Shown piece by piece: positions 35,690 to 46,186 of a DNA stretch of 64,000 nt. Where the stretch lies: assembly GCA_017979445.1 (NCBI GenBank), contig CM030709.1, forward strand, positions 6,366,001 to 6,430,000, written 5' to 3'. A model generated the notes under the pieces. That model saw only the letters and a list, made by a program, of their open reading frames with translations. It was not told where the DNA came from and searched no databases. The position numbers and the translations under genes are program-made. Positions within the stretch are counted from its first letter, which is position 1. Each line of letters begins with the position of its first letter. The stretch is from Akebia trifoliata (taxonomy: Eukaryota > Streptophyta > Magnoliopsida > Ranunculales > Lardizabalaceae).

Positions 35690-38600
35690 CCCAAATGCGA
35701 ATGATTTGAACTATTGAAGGATGAATTAAACCAAGATGTAATGGATACTTTCTTTAAGGTGTTTTACCCATTAAAATATCCTTATTTAATCTCATGTCTT
35801 TTGAACAAGAAATTCACATTTCTTTATTTTATTTTTTAAATAAATACATGAAAACTAAGAAGAGGTAAAAAAATATTAAGAATGAAAACCTCTATAGTAG
35901 GCCTCCCCGGAATAAGGAATTAACTTAACTGTATGGCGAGCTGCTCCTCCCGACAAGGGTACTACGGTCTGCAAGCTCCAATTCAAGTCGCTCCCATTTG
36001 TGCATGTCTCCAAGGCCAATCTCCTTGGATCTCTTTCATCTGAATAAGGTATGATGCTTGGTTCAGTCGTTTCTATGCCCCTTGGTCCAGAGGGAGGGAT
36101 CTATTCCCGAATGGCTGACTCACCGATAAAGCTGGCAGGGGAGCGAGGATCTGAAAGAGATTCATCCACGAGCATTTTTTCTTTTGCGATCCATTGCCAC
36201 GAGTCAATCCCCTTATGCCGGGTCTTATTGGCCTTACTAAGTTAGTAAGGATTTCACCCTTCCTAAAGGTCCTTGGGCTCAACTTGTGGCATCCAAAACT
36301 ATGATCAAATGCTTCATAGTTGTAGTGGAAAATTTTTTATGAATTTTGAAGAAAAAAAATTTTAATTTTTCACCCTTGATTGTTTGAGATCAGGTGGTCC
36401 CGCTAGTTTGAACATTAGACGGCCGGGTTTCAACAAAATTTTGGCTTAGACCTTTAAAAGCCAACCCAACTAAAAACCCGGCCTAACCTGGCACTTGATA
36501 GCTCTATATCACACCCCTTTACCAACTTAGCTACATTTTCCATATTCCCCCTAACAGCTTGCCCAAAAACAAAGTAAGAAAAATCTCTCAAATAGATCCT
36601 AAGAGCACCTCCCATGTTATAATTATCTGTCCCAATTTCAATTTTTAAACAATAAAGTTTAGTATTCTAAGTGGTCTTAACGTGGGTCCACGAGGCACGA
36701 CTCATTTGCTTTAAATAAATTAAAAAAAGTTCTAAACCAAACTACAAAGCCCAAAAAAAAAAAAAAAAAAACAGAAAAGCAAATTACTACCATCACCAAA
36801 AAGAAATGAAAAAAATGCGAGGTCCATTTCTTTTCTACAGGAAAATGACTGTGCAGACTCGAACAAAGGAAAAAAATTTGCTCAAAGAAAAGTCAAGTTG
36901 GGATATATATTAATGTTGGATTTCACATCATGAAGTGTGATATGAGGTTCCAGCTTTTGAGGTCACTCCAGCACAGATTCGTACCATTAATCAAAAGATT
37001 CCATGAAATCCAGAATTGTCTCTCGTCGAAACAAACTATCTCTATAATAGGAACACTGACTATTTAAGATATTCTAAAATATTTTCTTATAAAATACAAT
37101 TTCAAATGGTCTCCTACTCTCGGAAAAACTCGTCTCTTTTAAATATTTTTCAAATGCCTCTTCAATGTATTGGTGAATGGTTGAGACACTCCATTGTTTT
37201 AAAGGAAGATTTTGGTAAAACCTTTAAACTTGGGGAAACACTAGCATCAAACCATGGTTTGACGCTCTCCATCATATAGACAGTTGAGATTCTTGGGATT
37301 CTTAAGAAAAATGAATACCCTGAAAAGGTTAGAATAATCGTTAGAATTTCAAAAATGATTGATATCTAGGTAATATATGTTTTTCCCGTTACCTCCATCT
37401 GTTTAATAGAGAGCCTCAACCGTAGGTTTAAGTTAGAAAAAATATTTAAAACTGTTTTGTAGGTTATTTTAAATATTTCATATAAAAATTTAATCATAAG
37501 GTCAATATTAATTTAGGAAAACACTAGCCTTTGAACCAATGGTTGAGGATCTCTACCAGACAAAAATTGAGATGCTTAGGAAAAAAAAATGTACTAGTCT
37601 CTAGAAATCCAATATTGACGTTAAGGAAATCTGTGTTTTTCATCTTATCTCAATCGTTCATTTAATGAAGAATCTCAAATTTCTTATATATATATATATA
37701 TTTAAATTTTACATTAATCCTAGAGAAGAAGAACAAGGTCAAGGAGTTGATATCACTAGTTTTGACCAAAATTTGGGAAGGGCATGTCAAAATACAATTA
37801 GAGCATCTATTTTATTGATTAAAACTTGGGAGGGGTGTATTATCTTTGAAAACATAGAGGATCAACTCTGATTTGGAGCAAAAAATTGGGGAGGGCCGTT
37901 GCAACCTCTGGCCCCTTGGGAGAATGTACCAATGTCTAACCCCTAAAATTGAGGGAGCATATCCTATGTAGCAAGTTTTTCTTGTAGTTCCCTATAACAC
38001 TTTTTCCACAATTGTTAGAACACTCGATTGAGAAAGAAAAAAAAAAGCAACAACTTAATCTTCAATCTCTCTATGATGATTGATGATCATTATCATTGAC
38101 AAAGAAATGAAAGAAAAACATTTTTTTAACTTGACCAATGGTTTAAAAGTACAGGTGCAACTTGGTGCGGTTCAAATTGAGAGCTTTGGATTAGTTAGGT
38201 TTGGTTTATAATGAATTTTAGTTCAGTTCTCGGTTAACAAAGTAGAGAACCGACCATTTGATTCGATTCTTGGTTCATGCCTTGTATAAAACCGAACCAA
38301 ACCGAGAACATAATCCTTATATTAATATAGGTATAAATAAATATTATTAATCTATTTAATAAATTATGCACATTTCTTATGGATAAATTGATTTCTTTTG
38401 TATGGATAGATTAATGACTTTCTTTAATTGATAGAAAAAACTATTGACCTTTTGTTTTTTTGAATGGATACATTAATGATAGTTTTTTAAGTGATGGATA
38501 GGTTAATATCATATGAGATTTCATATTCATATTTATTTATTTATATTAAAAATATGTTGATTCAATTAAATTTTTTAGATATTGACAACCCATAGAACCG

Positions 38601-38850
38601 AATCAAACCTACCTTACTCGGTTTGAGTTTGGCTTGGGAAAAAAATGCAATGACTTTTTGCAAAAATTTAAAGAATAAGTTATTTAGAGAGAATTTTTGC
38701 ACTCAAAATACTCAATCAAGAATTTTACATAATCCCAGATTAATCAAAACTAGTACACATAATCACAATTTTTCATAGTGTGGGTATTTTTGTAAATTAT
38801 GGATGCCATCAATGAAAGAGGTATTGTGCAATTGATCCATCTGGATCATG
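35690..38850. repeat. Segmental duplication block B (paralogue of 17.7-22.8 kb)
   Basis: Matches block A in order, but lacks the LTR-like element and contains an extra GC-richer insert at about 35900-36425. It also has a hAT-like or MITE-like stretch at 38150-38640 with repeated GGTTCGGTTT-type strings (AACCGAACCAAACCGAG). No gene recognised; short ORFs are spurious. Confidence 0.7.
35900..36300. other. GC-richer insert, possible organelle (mitochondrial) DNA
   Basis: Composition shifts abruptly from AT-rich to about balanced. The stretch includes CCTTGGTCCAGAGGGAGGG, ATGGCTGACTCACCG and CATTGCCACGAGTCAATCC, which look like plant mitochondrial intergenic sequence to me, though I cannot run a match. 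Block A lacks it, so it is an insertion. Short ORFs 36051-36245 (+) and 36073-36282 (-) are not recognised. Confidence 0.35.
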
Positions 38851-38901
38851 TCAAATCCCAAACTTACTTTTATGTGGAGAATAAAGTTCTTCTCAGGAAA
38901 A

Positions 38902-39060
38902 TGCTGAAATGACAAAAAGTATTTACTACGATTCTCACAAGTCTGTGTGCATATAATCATAAATGTGTTTCCTTGCGATACGAATAAAAATATCTATGGT
39001 TATATTTGCATGTCCACGTCAGACTTGTGAGAATCACAATCAATCCTGTCACCCCCGCAC
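38902..39060. mobile_element. MITE, TGCTGAAATGACA family
   Basis: Shares ATTCTCACAAGTCTG, ACATAATCATA and inverted CAGACTTGTGAGAATCAC with the members at 49.5-49.9 kb. The right end is eroded. Confidence 0.6.
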
Positions 39061-39917
39061 GACACGACGACTCTTCTTCTTACTTAGGTTGAAGACTACA
39101 CATCTAGGAAAAGTAAATGAAAAAAGAAGATGGCTGTCCTTTCAGACCAAAGCATTGAGCTTAATGCGGGAGTAGAGGGGTGGGAGAGTCACTGGCTTAT
39201 AAAAAGTTGTTTAAAGAATTAAAACATAAGAAAAATTACTTAAAAGACCGTGATGGAGGGGTTTTTTATCTAAATAATTGTTAAGTTTTGAATAATTTTA
39301 GAATTGTCCAGTTAGTATTTTTTTTTTTGTTCTCAATGTCCCCTCTTTATTGGTAGGATCACCAACTGAATGATATAAACACACAAACTAATTTGATACA
39401 ACTGTGTATCACGAGATAAGCAAGATGTCTCAGATAAGATTTTGCAAAATCTTGTACGAGACAAATGATACCTAGCATATAGCAAAATATCTCAAGATTA
39501 ATTAGACATGTCGGATTAGATTTTGCAAAATCTCATCCAAGTTAAATGATACAGAACCTCTCACCCTTATCTTCTCTCACTTAAATCGATTTTTCTTCAT
39601 CTTCTTAATCAAGTGAACAAAAATACAAGGTTGTGAAAAGAAACTTCACCTTCTTCATTTGATTCAAAACAAAATCGAAGTGAATTTACTTTATCTTCCT
39701 CCAAATCAAATTTTATCTTCTTCCTTCTTTTCTTTTGAAATTTTTTTCTTTTACTCTATATTTTTTCTTTCTTTTTAATATTATGTGTAATACGTATTTT
39801 AACTTTTAATTTCTAATGATTAAGAAATGAAGAATGTATTTGAAAATGATGGATGAAGTAGATGAATTTGTGAGATAAGTTAGCGTTTAGAAATCCTCTC
39901 CATTTAGTACAGGCACC
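39061..39917. other. Upstream of FG-repeat ORF, no gene seen
   Basis: AT-rich; a degenerate pair of strings around ATTTTGCAAAATCT at about 39440 and 39518. No TATA box of the type seen before the DUF674 genes. The bases just before the ATG at 39918 read TTTAGTACAG, a possible splice acceptor, so an upstream exon is conceivable but was not found. Confidence 0.4.
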
Positions 39918-40880
39918 ATGGGCAGCACTTTTACTTTCGGAGCTTCAGCTCCTTCTAGTTCTACAAACCTCTCATCATCTACCAATAACCAGTTTGTATC
40001 TTTGTTTGGTGCTCCCACTACTACTGGAATGGGGGCTTCACCATTTACACAGACCATCCCGATGCCGTTTGGCTCACCTTCCTCGTGTCCAATGTTCAGT
40101 CTCACAGGATCCTCCTCTTCCAGGTCTGGCACTTTTCCATTTGGTTCTTCTACCGCTAGTGCTAATCCGTTTGGCTCAAGTTCTGGCTTTGGTCTGAGTT
40201 CCTCAACAACCAGTGGTCTCAGTTCTTTCAGCTCGGGCAGTGGTAATACTACTGGTTTGTTCAGTTACAGTACACAGTCTGCTACTACGTCATACATCTT
40301 TGGTTCTGGATTTGGTTCTACATCTTCGGCACCCGGGTTTTCACTTGGATCATCCTCGGCAGCTACCACCAGTAGTTCACCAATAACATTTGGTTTGTTC
40401 AGTTACAGTACACAATCTGCTACTACGTCATACATCTTTGGTTCTGGATTTGGTTCTACATCTTCGGCACCCGGGTTTTCATTTGGATTATCCTCGGCAG
40501 CTACCACCAGTAGTTCACCAATGACATTTGGCTCAACCGATGCTACTACCTCTTCTGCATCTCTCTCCCAATCATTCCCCATGTTTGGAACCACCCGAAA
40601 TCCAGTTTTCACGTTTGGTTCAGCTTCTACTACCCCGTCGGTGTTTGGTCAGCCAACTAATACACCTCCGTCTAATTTCCTATTCGGTTCACCGGTTCTA
40701 TCAGAAGGACCCCCTCTGTTCCAATTTGGGAACCAACAGAATACAGTGGCTCCGCAAAACCCATCTCCATTTCAAGCGTCAGGTAATGTTGGGTTCTCTG
40801 CCGGTGGAAGCTTCTCATTGGGCTGTGGTGGTCGTAGCAGGTCTAGACGGAGAATCGTAAAACTTAAACGAAAAAAGTAG
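39918..40880 (+). CDS. FG-repeat protein, nucleoporin C-terminus-like
   Basis: Single open frame of 320 residues with about 18 FG dipeptides (TFTFGAS, SLFGAP, PFGSS, YIFGSGFGS, VFGQP, LFGSP, QFGN) in Ser/Thr/Gly-rich spacers with almost no acidic residues, and a basic end SRSRRRIVKLKRKK. FG-repeat plus basic C-terminus is what the C-terminal part of plant NUP1/NUP136-type nuclear-basket nucleoporins looks like (family knowledge); those proteins are far longer, so this is probably a gene fragment, a retro-derived copy or the last exon of an incompletely duplicated gene. The start may be a splice acceptor. Codon content is much richer in GC than the neighbourhood and the frame is free of stops, suggesting either selection or recent origin. 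Two 46-residue units are tandemly duplicated. Other possibility: an unrelated low-complexity protein. Confidence 0.6.
   Translation: MGSTFTFGASAPSSSTNLSSSTNNQFVSLFGAPTTTGMGASPFTQTIPMPFGSPSSCPMFSLTGSSSSRSGTFPFGSSTASANPFGSSSGFGLSSSTTSGLSSFSSGSGNTTGLFSYSTQSATTSYIFGSGFGSTSSAPGFSLGSSSAATTSSSPITFGLFSYSTQSATTSYIFGSGFGSTSSAPGFSFGLSSAATTSSSPMTFGSTDATTSSASLSQSFPMFGTTRNPVFTFGSASTTPSVFGQPTNTPPSNFLFGSPVLSEGPPLFQFGNQQNTVAPQNPSPFQASGNVGFSAGGSFSLGCGGRSRSRRRIVKLKRKK
40254..40529 (+). repeat. 138-bp in-frame tandem duplication in FG ORF
   Basis: Units 40254-40391 and 40392-40529 differ at only a handful of positions (for example ACACAGTCT vs ACACAATCT, TCACTTGGATCA vs TCATTTGGATTA). Length is a multiple of 3, so the frame is preserved and three FG motifs are added. 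Confidence 0.95.
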
Positions 40881-41886
40881 TCCGCTTGATATTCCTGTTA
40901 TCGTCGCTTGATGAAGCCAAATTGGCCTTAATTAGATGTGATCTGCTTTCTTTGTCTCCTTTTCCCAGACGTTTTTGCTTGCTTTGCGGGTCTTATATAG
41001 ATGCAATATTGGTTGTCTTTGTAATGGGCATGAAGAATATTTGTAGATAAGGCACTTGTGCTGCTGGTCATGTTTTTCTTTTCTTTTCTTTGCTTTGCTT
41101 TGTGTAATGTGTCATCTGTAACATAGAAAAATGTAGTTCTGTGTAAAGTGTTCTCCAACGTCGAAAAGAAATGGATTTTTCGTAGGCGGTTTCGTTCTTG
41201 TAAAGCTGGTAATTTATCCTTCTAATCTTCTATTAATGCAGGGACACTTATTTGCAGATCTACTTTTCACTCTTTTTGATATATTGTGGAAGATATGCCG
41301 CAAAGAATCGCATCCATTGAGATACTCTGTCTTCAAACCAATGAAATGCTCTTGACCTGTGTTACGAGGTTCAGTGATATAATACCGAAATGTGAACTGG
41401 TTCAAATTGGAACAATTTGAGGTTCGGTGAGGGACCCCATGTTTTGGTGAATTTTAGAGAGAACCTCCATGGTTTGGTCAATGCAGAGATTACCTTCATT
41501 GGAAATCCCGAGATTTGGTCAATATTAAAGATACACCCCTCTGTTTTCAAACTGATGATATGCCCCCTTTGACGCAAGTCGTCTTCTATGAGATTAGCAC
41601 AACTAGCTTAAATATCCTCTACTAACGGCCTCTATGATCTGGATTCATTCAAGAGTGGTGAACCACGAACCCAAAGTCAAACTGAGCAAACCAACAGACT
41701 AGGATTGCAGTTGCAACTTGCAAGGACAGGTATGATAGATAGCATTTTCTTGTATGTCTTCTTCCTAAACCTGTTACCCATTTTATACAGGGAACATGCA
41801 CACTAGCATATACGACAGGTTCTTAACTTACATTATGAACCCTGTAAGGGATTTTAATGCCCTCCAACGGCTAGATTCAATTAGTG
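40881..41886. other. 3' flank of FG ORF, no gene seen
   Basis: 41088-41205 (TTTGCTTTGCTTTGTGTAATG, GTAGTTCTGTGTAA, AAATGGATTTTTC) is repeated at the end of the window (63859-63980). It is likely 3' UTR or downstream flank of the FG ORF. The remainder is featureless. Confidence 0.5.
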
Positions 41887-41900
41887 GATACATCAGGAAT

Positions 41901-42139
41901 TTTTATTATTATTTATTTTTGATATAAGGGTATCTCCACCCTTTGAGTGGGATTAATCCCTTGGTCACAGGCACCACCCCTTGAAAAATCTTACCTGCAA
42001 CAGGTTGAGTCAAGGGTCAACCAGACCTTGGAGGGTGATCCCTAGAAATTCATAGTTTCGTGGGGTTCAAACACTTGACCTACTCTTCCTAAGGAGCTTA
42101 GTAAGGCTCGGCTTGCCCTAGGCCAACCACCTGGGATTA
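41901..42139 (-). mobile_element. tRNA-derived SINE candidate
   Basis: Minus strand starts GGTGGTTGGCCTAGGGCAAG (A-box-like TGGCCTAGGG), has GTTTGAACCCCACG (B-box-like GTTCGANNCC match) about 55 bases on, and ends in an A-rich tail (AAAAATAAATAATAATAAAAA). Flanked by GATACATCAGGAAT (41887-41900) and GATGCATCAAGAAT (42140-42153), a 14-bp target duplication with two changes. Confidence 0.65.
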
Positions 42140-42153
42140 GATGCATCAAGAAT

Positions 42154-43110
42154 ATTTAAATGGCTTTCATAGCCATAAATCTTACATCTCCTGCCATCTT
42201 TTCACATTAGAAAACCTGTATAATAAAATTAAAACTATATAATAATAAAAAATGTGCCAATATAGATGAAAACAAATATCCTACAAAATACGATCACTTC
42301 AAATAAGAGTATCAACGTCCATTTGACAAGTGAATGTGACACTGCTACGTTGCAACAAAATTTAAGAAACTTGAAAGATGGGATGAAACATTTAGTAGAC
42401 TCTCTAAAGCATGATTTTGATAGTAGTTTGCTTTTTCTCCTCAAGTCCTTAGATCATTATTCTTCTCTCCTCATTCTTTGAATATTTCTCATCTTTTCCT
42501 CAAGAATCTATTTGAAGTTGGTATCAGAGCTACAGAGATAGCAAGAGGGATAAAGTTCAAGCTGTTGTCACTGCCATCAACTTGTATCATTACTAATGTC
42601 AGCCCTTGGCCTGACACGAAAGAATGGGGTGTGCTTCAATAAATCTTGATTCATCACGATTTGTAATGATTTTGGTACAATTTTTAGGCCCCTCCCTCAT
42701 TGTTTTTCACTGACCCGATTCGTTCGTAAAAAATACAATCTTTCGAATTTTTGGGCCTCGGATGATTTCTTTGCTGTAAGATTTAAAAGGAGTGATCAGG
42801 TTTGGCTTGGGAATCTTTAAGAAGGGGTATTGTTGCATTCCTGACAAGTGATGATGGAGTTATGAGGAGTTTATCGACTGTTTTGACATTTTTCCTTAAA
42901 GCGTAAATGCTGAATTGATTCGAATTAGTTTCTACTCTTAATGTTCTCTTAAGAATGCCTGGTGATATATATATGGTTTAAGAGTTGTTTTATGTGGCAA
43001 TAGCCACTTATGACCTTTATTTTCCCACCATGCATTGGTCAAAAAACTATGTGCCAATGAATTCCGACGATCTTCCCCCTAGCATTACTACTATTAAGCT
43101 CACTCATTTT
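42154..43110. other. Intergenic, possible LTR-retrotransposon scar
   Basis: TTGGTATCAGAGC at 42518-42530 is the common tRNA-Met primer-binding site of plant LTR retrotransposons, preceded by CT-rich sequence as in many copia LTR ends, but no TG..CA boundary and no gag/pol frame follow. Nothing else recognised. Confidence 0.35.
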
Positions 43111-43845
43111 GTTTTTTGATAAATAGCAATTCATTCATAAAATAGAACTAGGCCTATCGAGATGACCAACCTAGCAAGACTTTACAAAAAGACGTTACTC
43201 ACGATAAAAACAAAGAATCCCATCTCAATTGTAAATAAAATCCTCAAAAAAAAAAATCCTATAAATTTCTTATAGACTTTGGACCAACAAAAAATAAGAC
43301 CCAAAAAGTATGTAATCATATTTGTGCAATCTTTCTGTTTCCCATCGAAGATATACTTATTTCTCTCAAACCACACCTCCCAACAGATTGCAAATGGTGT
43401 AATACTTCACAGCAACCTTTTCGTGCCACCAAATGAGTGCCCAATTAATGATCAACAAATGAAGATATCCCTTATTATTTTAGGTAAACAAGTTAAAACT
43501 CCATACAACTTTAAAAAAATGAGCCCAAATTCCATGCATGAACTTACGGTGAAGAAAAAAGTAATCCGATGATTCTCCATTATCCATACATAGCATGCAA
43601 CAACTTGTCCCGCACAAGCCACACAACATAAAAAAAATCCACTGTTTGAATCCTTTCTAAAGATGTCGTCCATGTGAAAAAAGCAGTTTTACTTGGCACT
43701 TTTGGATCTCAAATTGAGACATGAGGAAAGGAAATATCTCCATTATTACACAAGGACTAATAAAAGGAATACATTGAAAATCTTTCATCCTAACTTAACA
43801 TCCACACTCTCTCATTTTCCCTTCCCATAACGACATCACAACTGA
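43111..43845 (-). mobile_element. 5'-truncated LINE remnant (same family as 46.2 kb)
   Basis: Reverse complement of about 47.28-48.02 kb. Minus-strand translation gives FFCWSKVY and MWFERNKYIFDGKQKD near the 3' end, and a zinc-knuckle region corresponding to CMDNGES; frames are shifted and contain stops. 3' terminus is GCTATTTATCAAAAAAC next to 43111. Target duplication not clear. Confidence 0.8.
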
Positions 43846-45339
43846 CGACTTTACTCTTTTTTTTTTCTTCGTTGGAGACTATCGATCTCATCCACGCTAT
43901 GAGTAACAAGAATAGAAAATTAATTTAAAATTACTTTTATGTGATTTTAACTTATTAGTTTTCTTAATTTTTATCAAATATATCTAATTAATCATTTTCT
44001 GATTTTTATCTTTTTATTCAAAATATTTTTTGTAGGTTAGTGGGTTACATGCTCTAGCGGGCATCGGTGTAAATGTCAACTCATGTCATTATTGTGCTTC
44101 GCTTCCATGATTTATATTTTTACAAGTCTTTCTTTGTCAACGTTTGCATTGGATTCGAATTGGGCTAAACTCAAATTGAGTATTATATTAATATTTAATT
44201 TATTTTTGCATGTATGAACCTACTCGTTTTCATGCATTTCCATTTTATCGGATTGCAATTAGTGCTTTGATTGATTCCTAACAACTCAATGTTTCCTTAT
44301 GTTTACATGGAACTCTAGAATGGTTCATTTAAAAGTTTGGTAGTGCCTATGTGTAATTTCGAGAAAATTCAAATGGATCGATGTTCTAGTATAAATTATT
44401 TGATGGTAGTGCTTCATATTTTTGATGACAAGTTTTGTACTTTTTAAATATTGTGTTTGGAAAACAAGTTTGGTGCACTACAATGAAAATGAAACATATG
44501 GAACCATGCAAGTAGTTAATTTATTTATTTTGATAGGTATATTATGTTTTTTTTTTAAGTTTTATGTTTTTTTGCTTCATTTTTAATATGAATCATTTCT
44601 AAATTTTTTTCAAATTTTAAGATTTTTTAAATGGTTAATAACCATTGTCTCAATGCCGAACGAGACGAGACGTATCGTCCGAGTTAACTCGGTATCATGG
44701 TTGGACAAGACAAAACGAGAAACTAAATTTTAAACCATGAGCTAGATTGACAATAAAAAATAGTGAACTCGACTCTAGTAAAACCCTCTTATCTTCGTTT
44801 TTCAAGTTTTTCCTACTAAAATACATGGAAAAATCGACTAAATACTTGAGATAACAATTAATATAGATGATTTCAAACCAAAAGAATCATCCTAGCTTGA
44901 TCGATTTTCATCCAAAAACAAAGAATTTAAAAAAAAAAAAAAAAAAAAAAAACATCCTAATTTTTTACATGTCTTCAAAAAACTTGAAAAAACTCTTGTA
45001 AATGGTTTCTTCTTCTTTCTTAAATCTTTCCGACAGAGAATAGAATCTTAGAAACCCAATTTGGATGCCAAAAGTCTTTTTATTTTTTGGACAAAAACAG
45101 TGAGATTGAACTAGGACATTCAATCATGACAAATGTGGTGAATGGGGTTTAGGGACTAATTAGTAAAAAAAAAGTTTTACTAAATAGACTATTAAAAAAA
45201 ATCCCTAACGTTTAGAGATTAATTAGAAAGAAATCCCTCCACCAAGGTCCTTCAAGCAATTTTCCCAAAAAATATGAAGAGTTATCTCCTTTCTAGAGAA
45301 AATATTTTAATGCCTTTATTTACATCATCCATTTAGAGT
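43846..45339. other. Intergenic, no gene seen
   Basis: AT-rich, with a long A run at about 44930-44951. 44636-44740 is related to the dispersed repeat at 25740-26000. No coding sequence. Confidence 0.5.
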
Positions 45340-45722
45340 ATGGGGCAGATCATGGGGCACATGTAAAAACAATGATTTTTCAAAATATGGGTTAAAGATT
45401 TTTTTTCTTGAGCTGATTTTTTGTGAGGATGGTCACTGTGATGAGAAGATCATCCTCACAAAAAATCAGTTCAATCTGAAACTTCTAAGCTCATCAAAAG
45501 GGGTTTACAAATTATTGGTAAAAAATCACAGTCCACATTCTAAATCACGGGGTTAGAAGTTTCACATTGGACTGTTTTTTTTTTTTTTTTTATGATAATC
45601 TTTTCTCATCATAGAGATCATCCTCACAAAAAATCAGCTCAATCTGAACTTCTAACTCATATTTTGAAAATTTATTATTATTACATTATTTTTACATATG
45701 TCCCATGATCCATGATCCGTCC
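45340..45722. mobile_element. Foldback MITE, ATCATCCTCAC family
   Basis: Long imperfect inverted repeats: left GATCATGGGGCACATGTAAAAA, right inverse of GGATCATGGGACATATGTAAAAA. Inside, GTGAGGATGGTCACTGTGATG and GATCATCCTCACAAAAAATCAG form inner hairpins. Relatives nested at 32.85 kb and at 60.05 kb. Confidence 0.75.
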
Positions 45723-45814
45723 ACTTACAATATTTATAAAAGGAAAATACAGAGTAAAATCAATCCCCGATCTATGGGAGAAGAAAAATAAGTATCTCTA
45801 ACAAATTTTCAATT

Positions 45815-45975
45815 TGAGTCGTGATAATCTGACTTAAACAACATATTCAAATATATTCAACTGACGTAGCATGTGCACAAAACCATAGATATTTTCCTCG
45901 AGATACACAAGGCAAAAAAAAAAGTTTTCTGCACATTCCACGTCAGTTTAGTATATATGAGTATCTTTTTTTTGA
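45815..45975. mobile_element. Degraded MITE, GAGTC(A/G)TGATAAT family
   Basis: GAGTCGTGATAATCTGACTT, TTCAACTGACGTAGCATGT and TTTTCCTCGAGATACACA match the 18310-18541 element; the right arm is eroded. Confidence 0.5.
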
Positions 45976-46133
45976 GTCGTTTTATCTTTATTCTTTGAAT
46001 TTTGAATCAAGAAGATAGTTAAGGATCAAATCATAACTGGTCTGATTTAGCAACCGAATCATAACAGATCTGATTTGATGGAATTTAGTTGCGGTGGTGA
46101 TTCTCAATATCCCTCCTCACACATTTATCTATC

Positions 46134-46141
46134 TATAAATA
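46134..46141 (+). promoter_or_regulatory. TATA box of DUF674 gene 4, now separated from its CDS
   Basis: TATAAATATTAAACAGA..ATCATAGATAGAG is nearly the same as 24234-24270 in front of gene 2. A 1.8-kb LINE lies between this box and the ATG at 48061. Confidence 0.85.
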
Positions 46142-46186
46142 TTAAACAGAACATCATAGATAGAGATAGCATATATGGTTTACAAG

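Noticed and set aside
36051..36282. Overlapping ORFs of 64 and 69 codons in the GC-richer insert
   Set aside because: Opposite-strand ORFs with no recognisable motif; likely fortuitous in less AT-rich DNA.
42518..42530. Primer-binding-site match TTGGTATCAGAGC as evidence for an LTR retrotransposon
   Set aside because: No LTR ends, duplication or gag/pol sequence around it; kept only as a possible scar.
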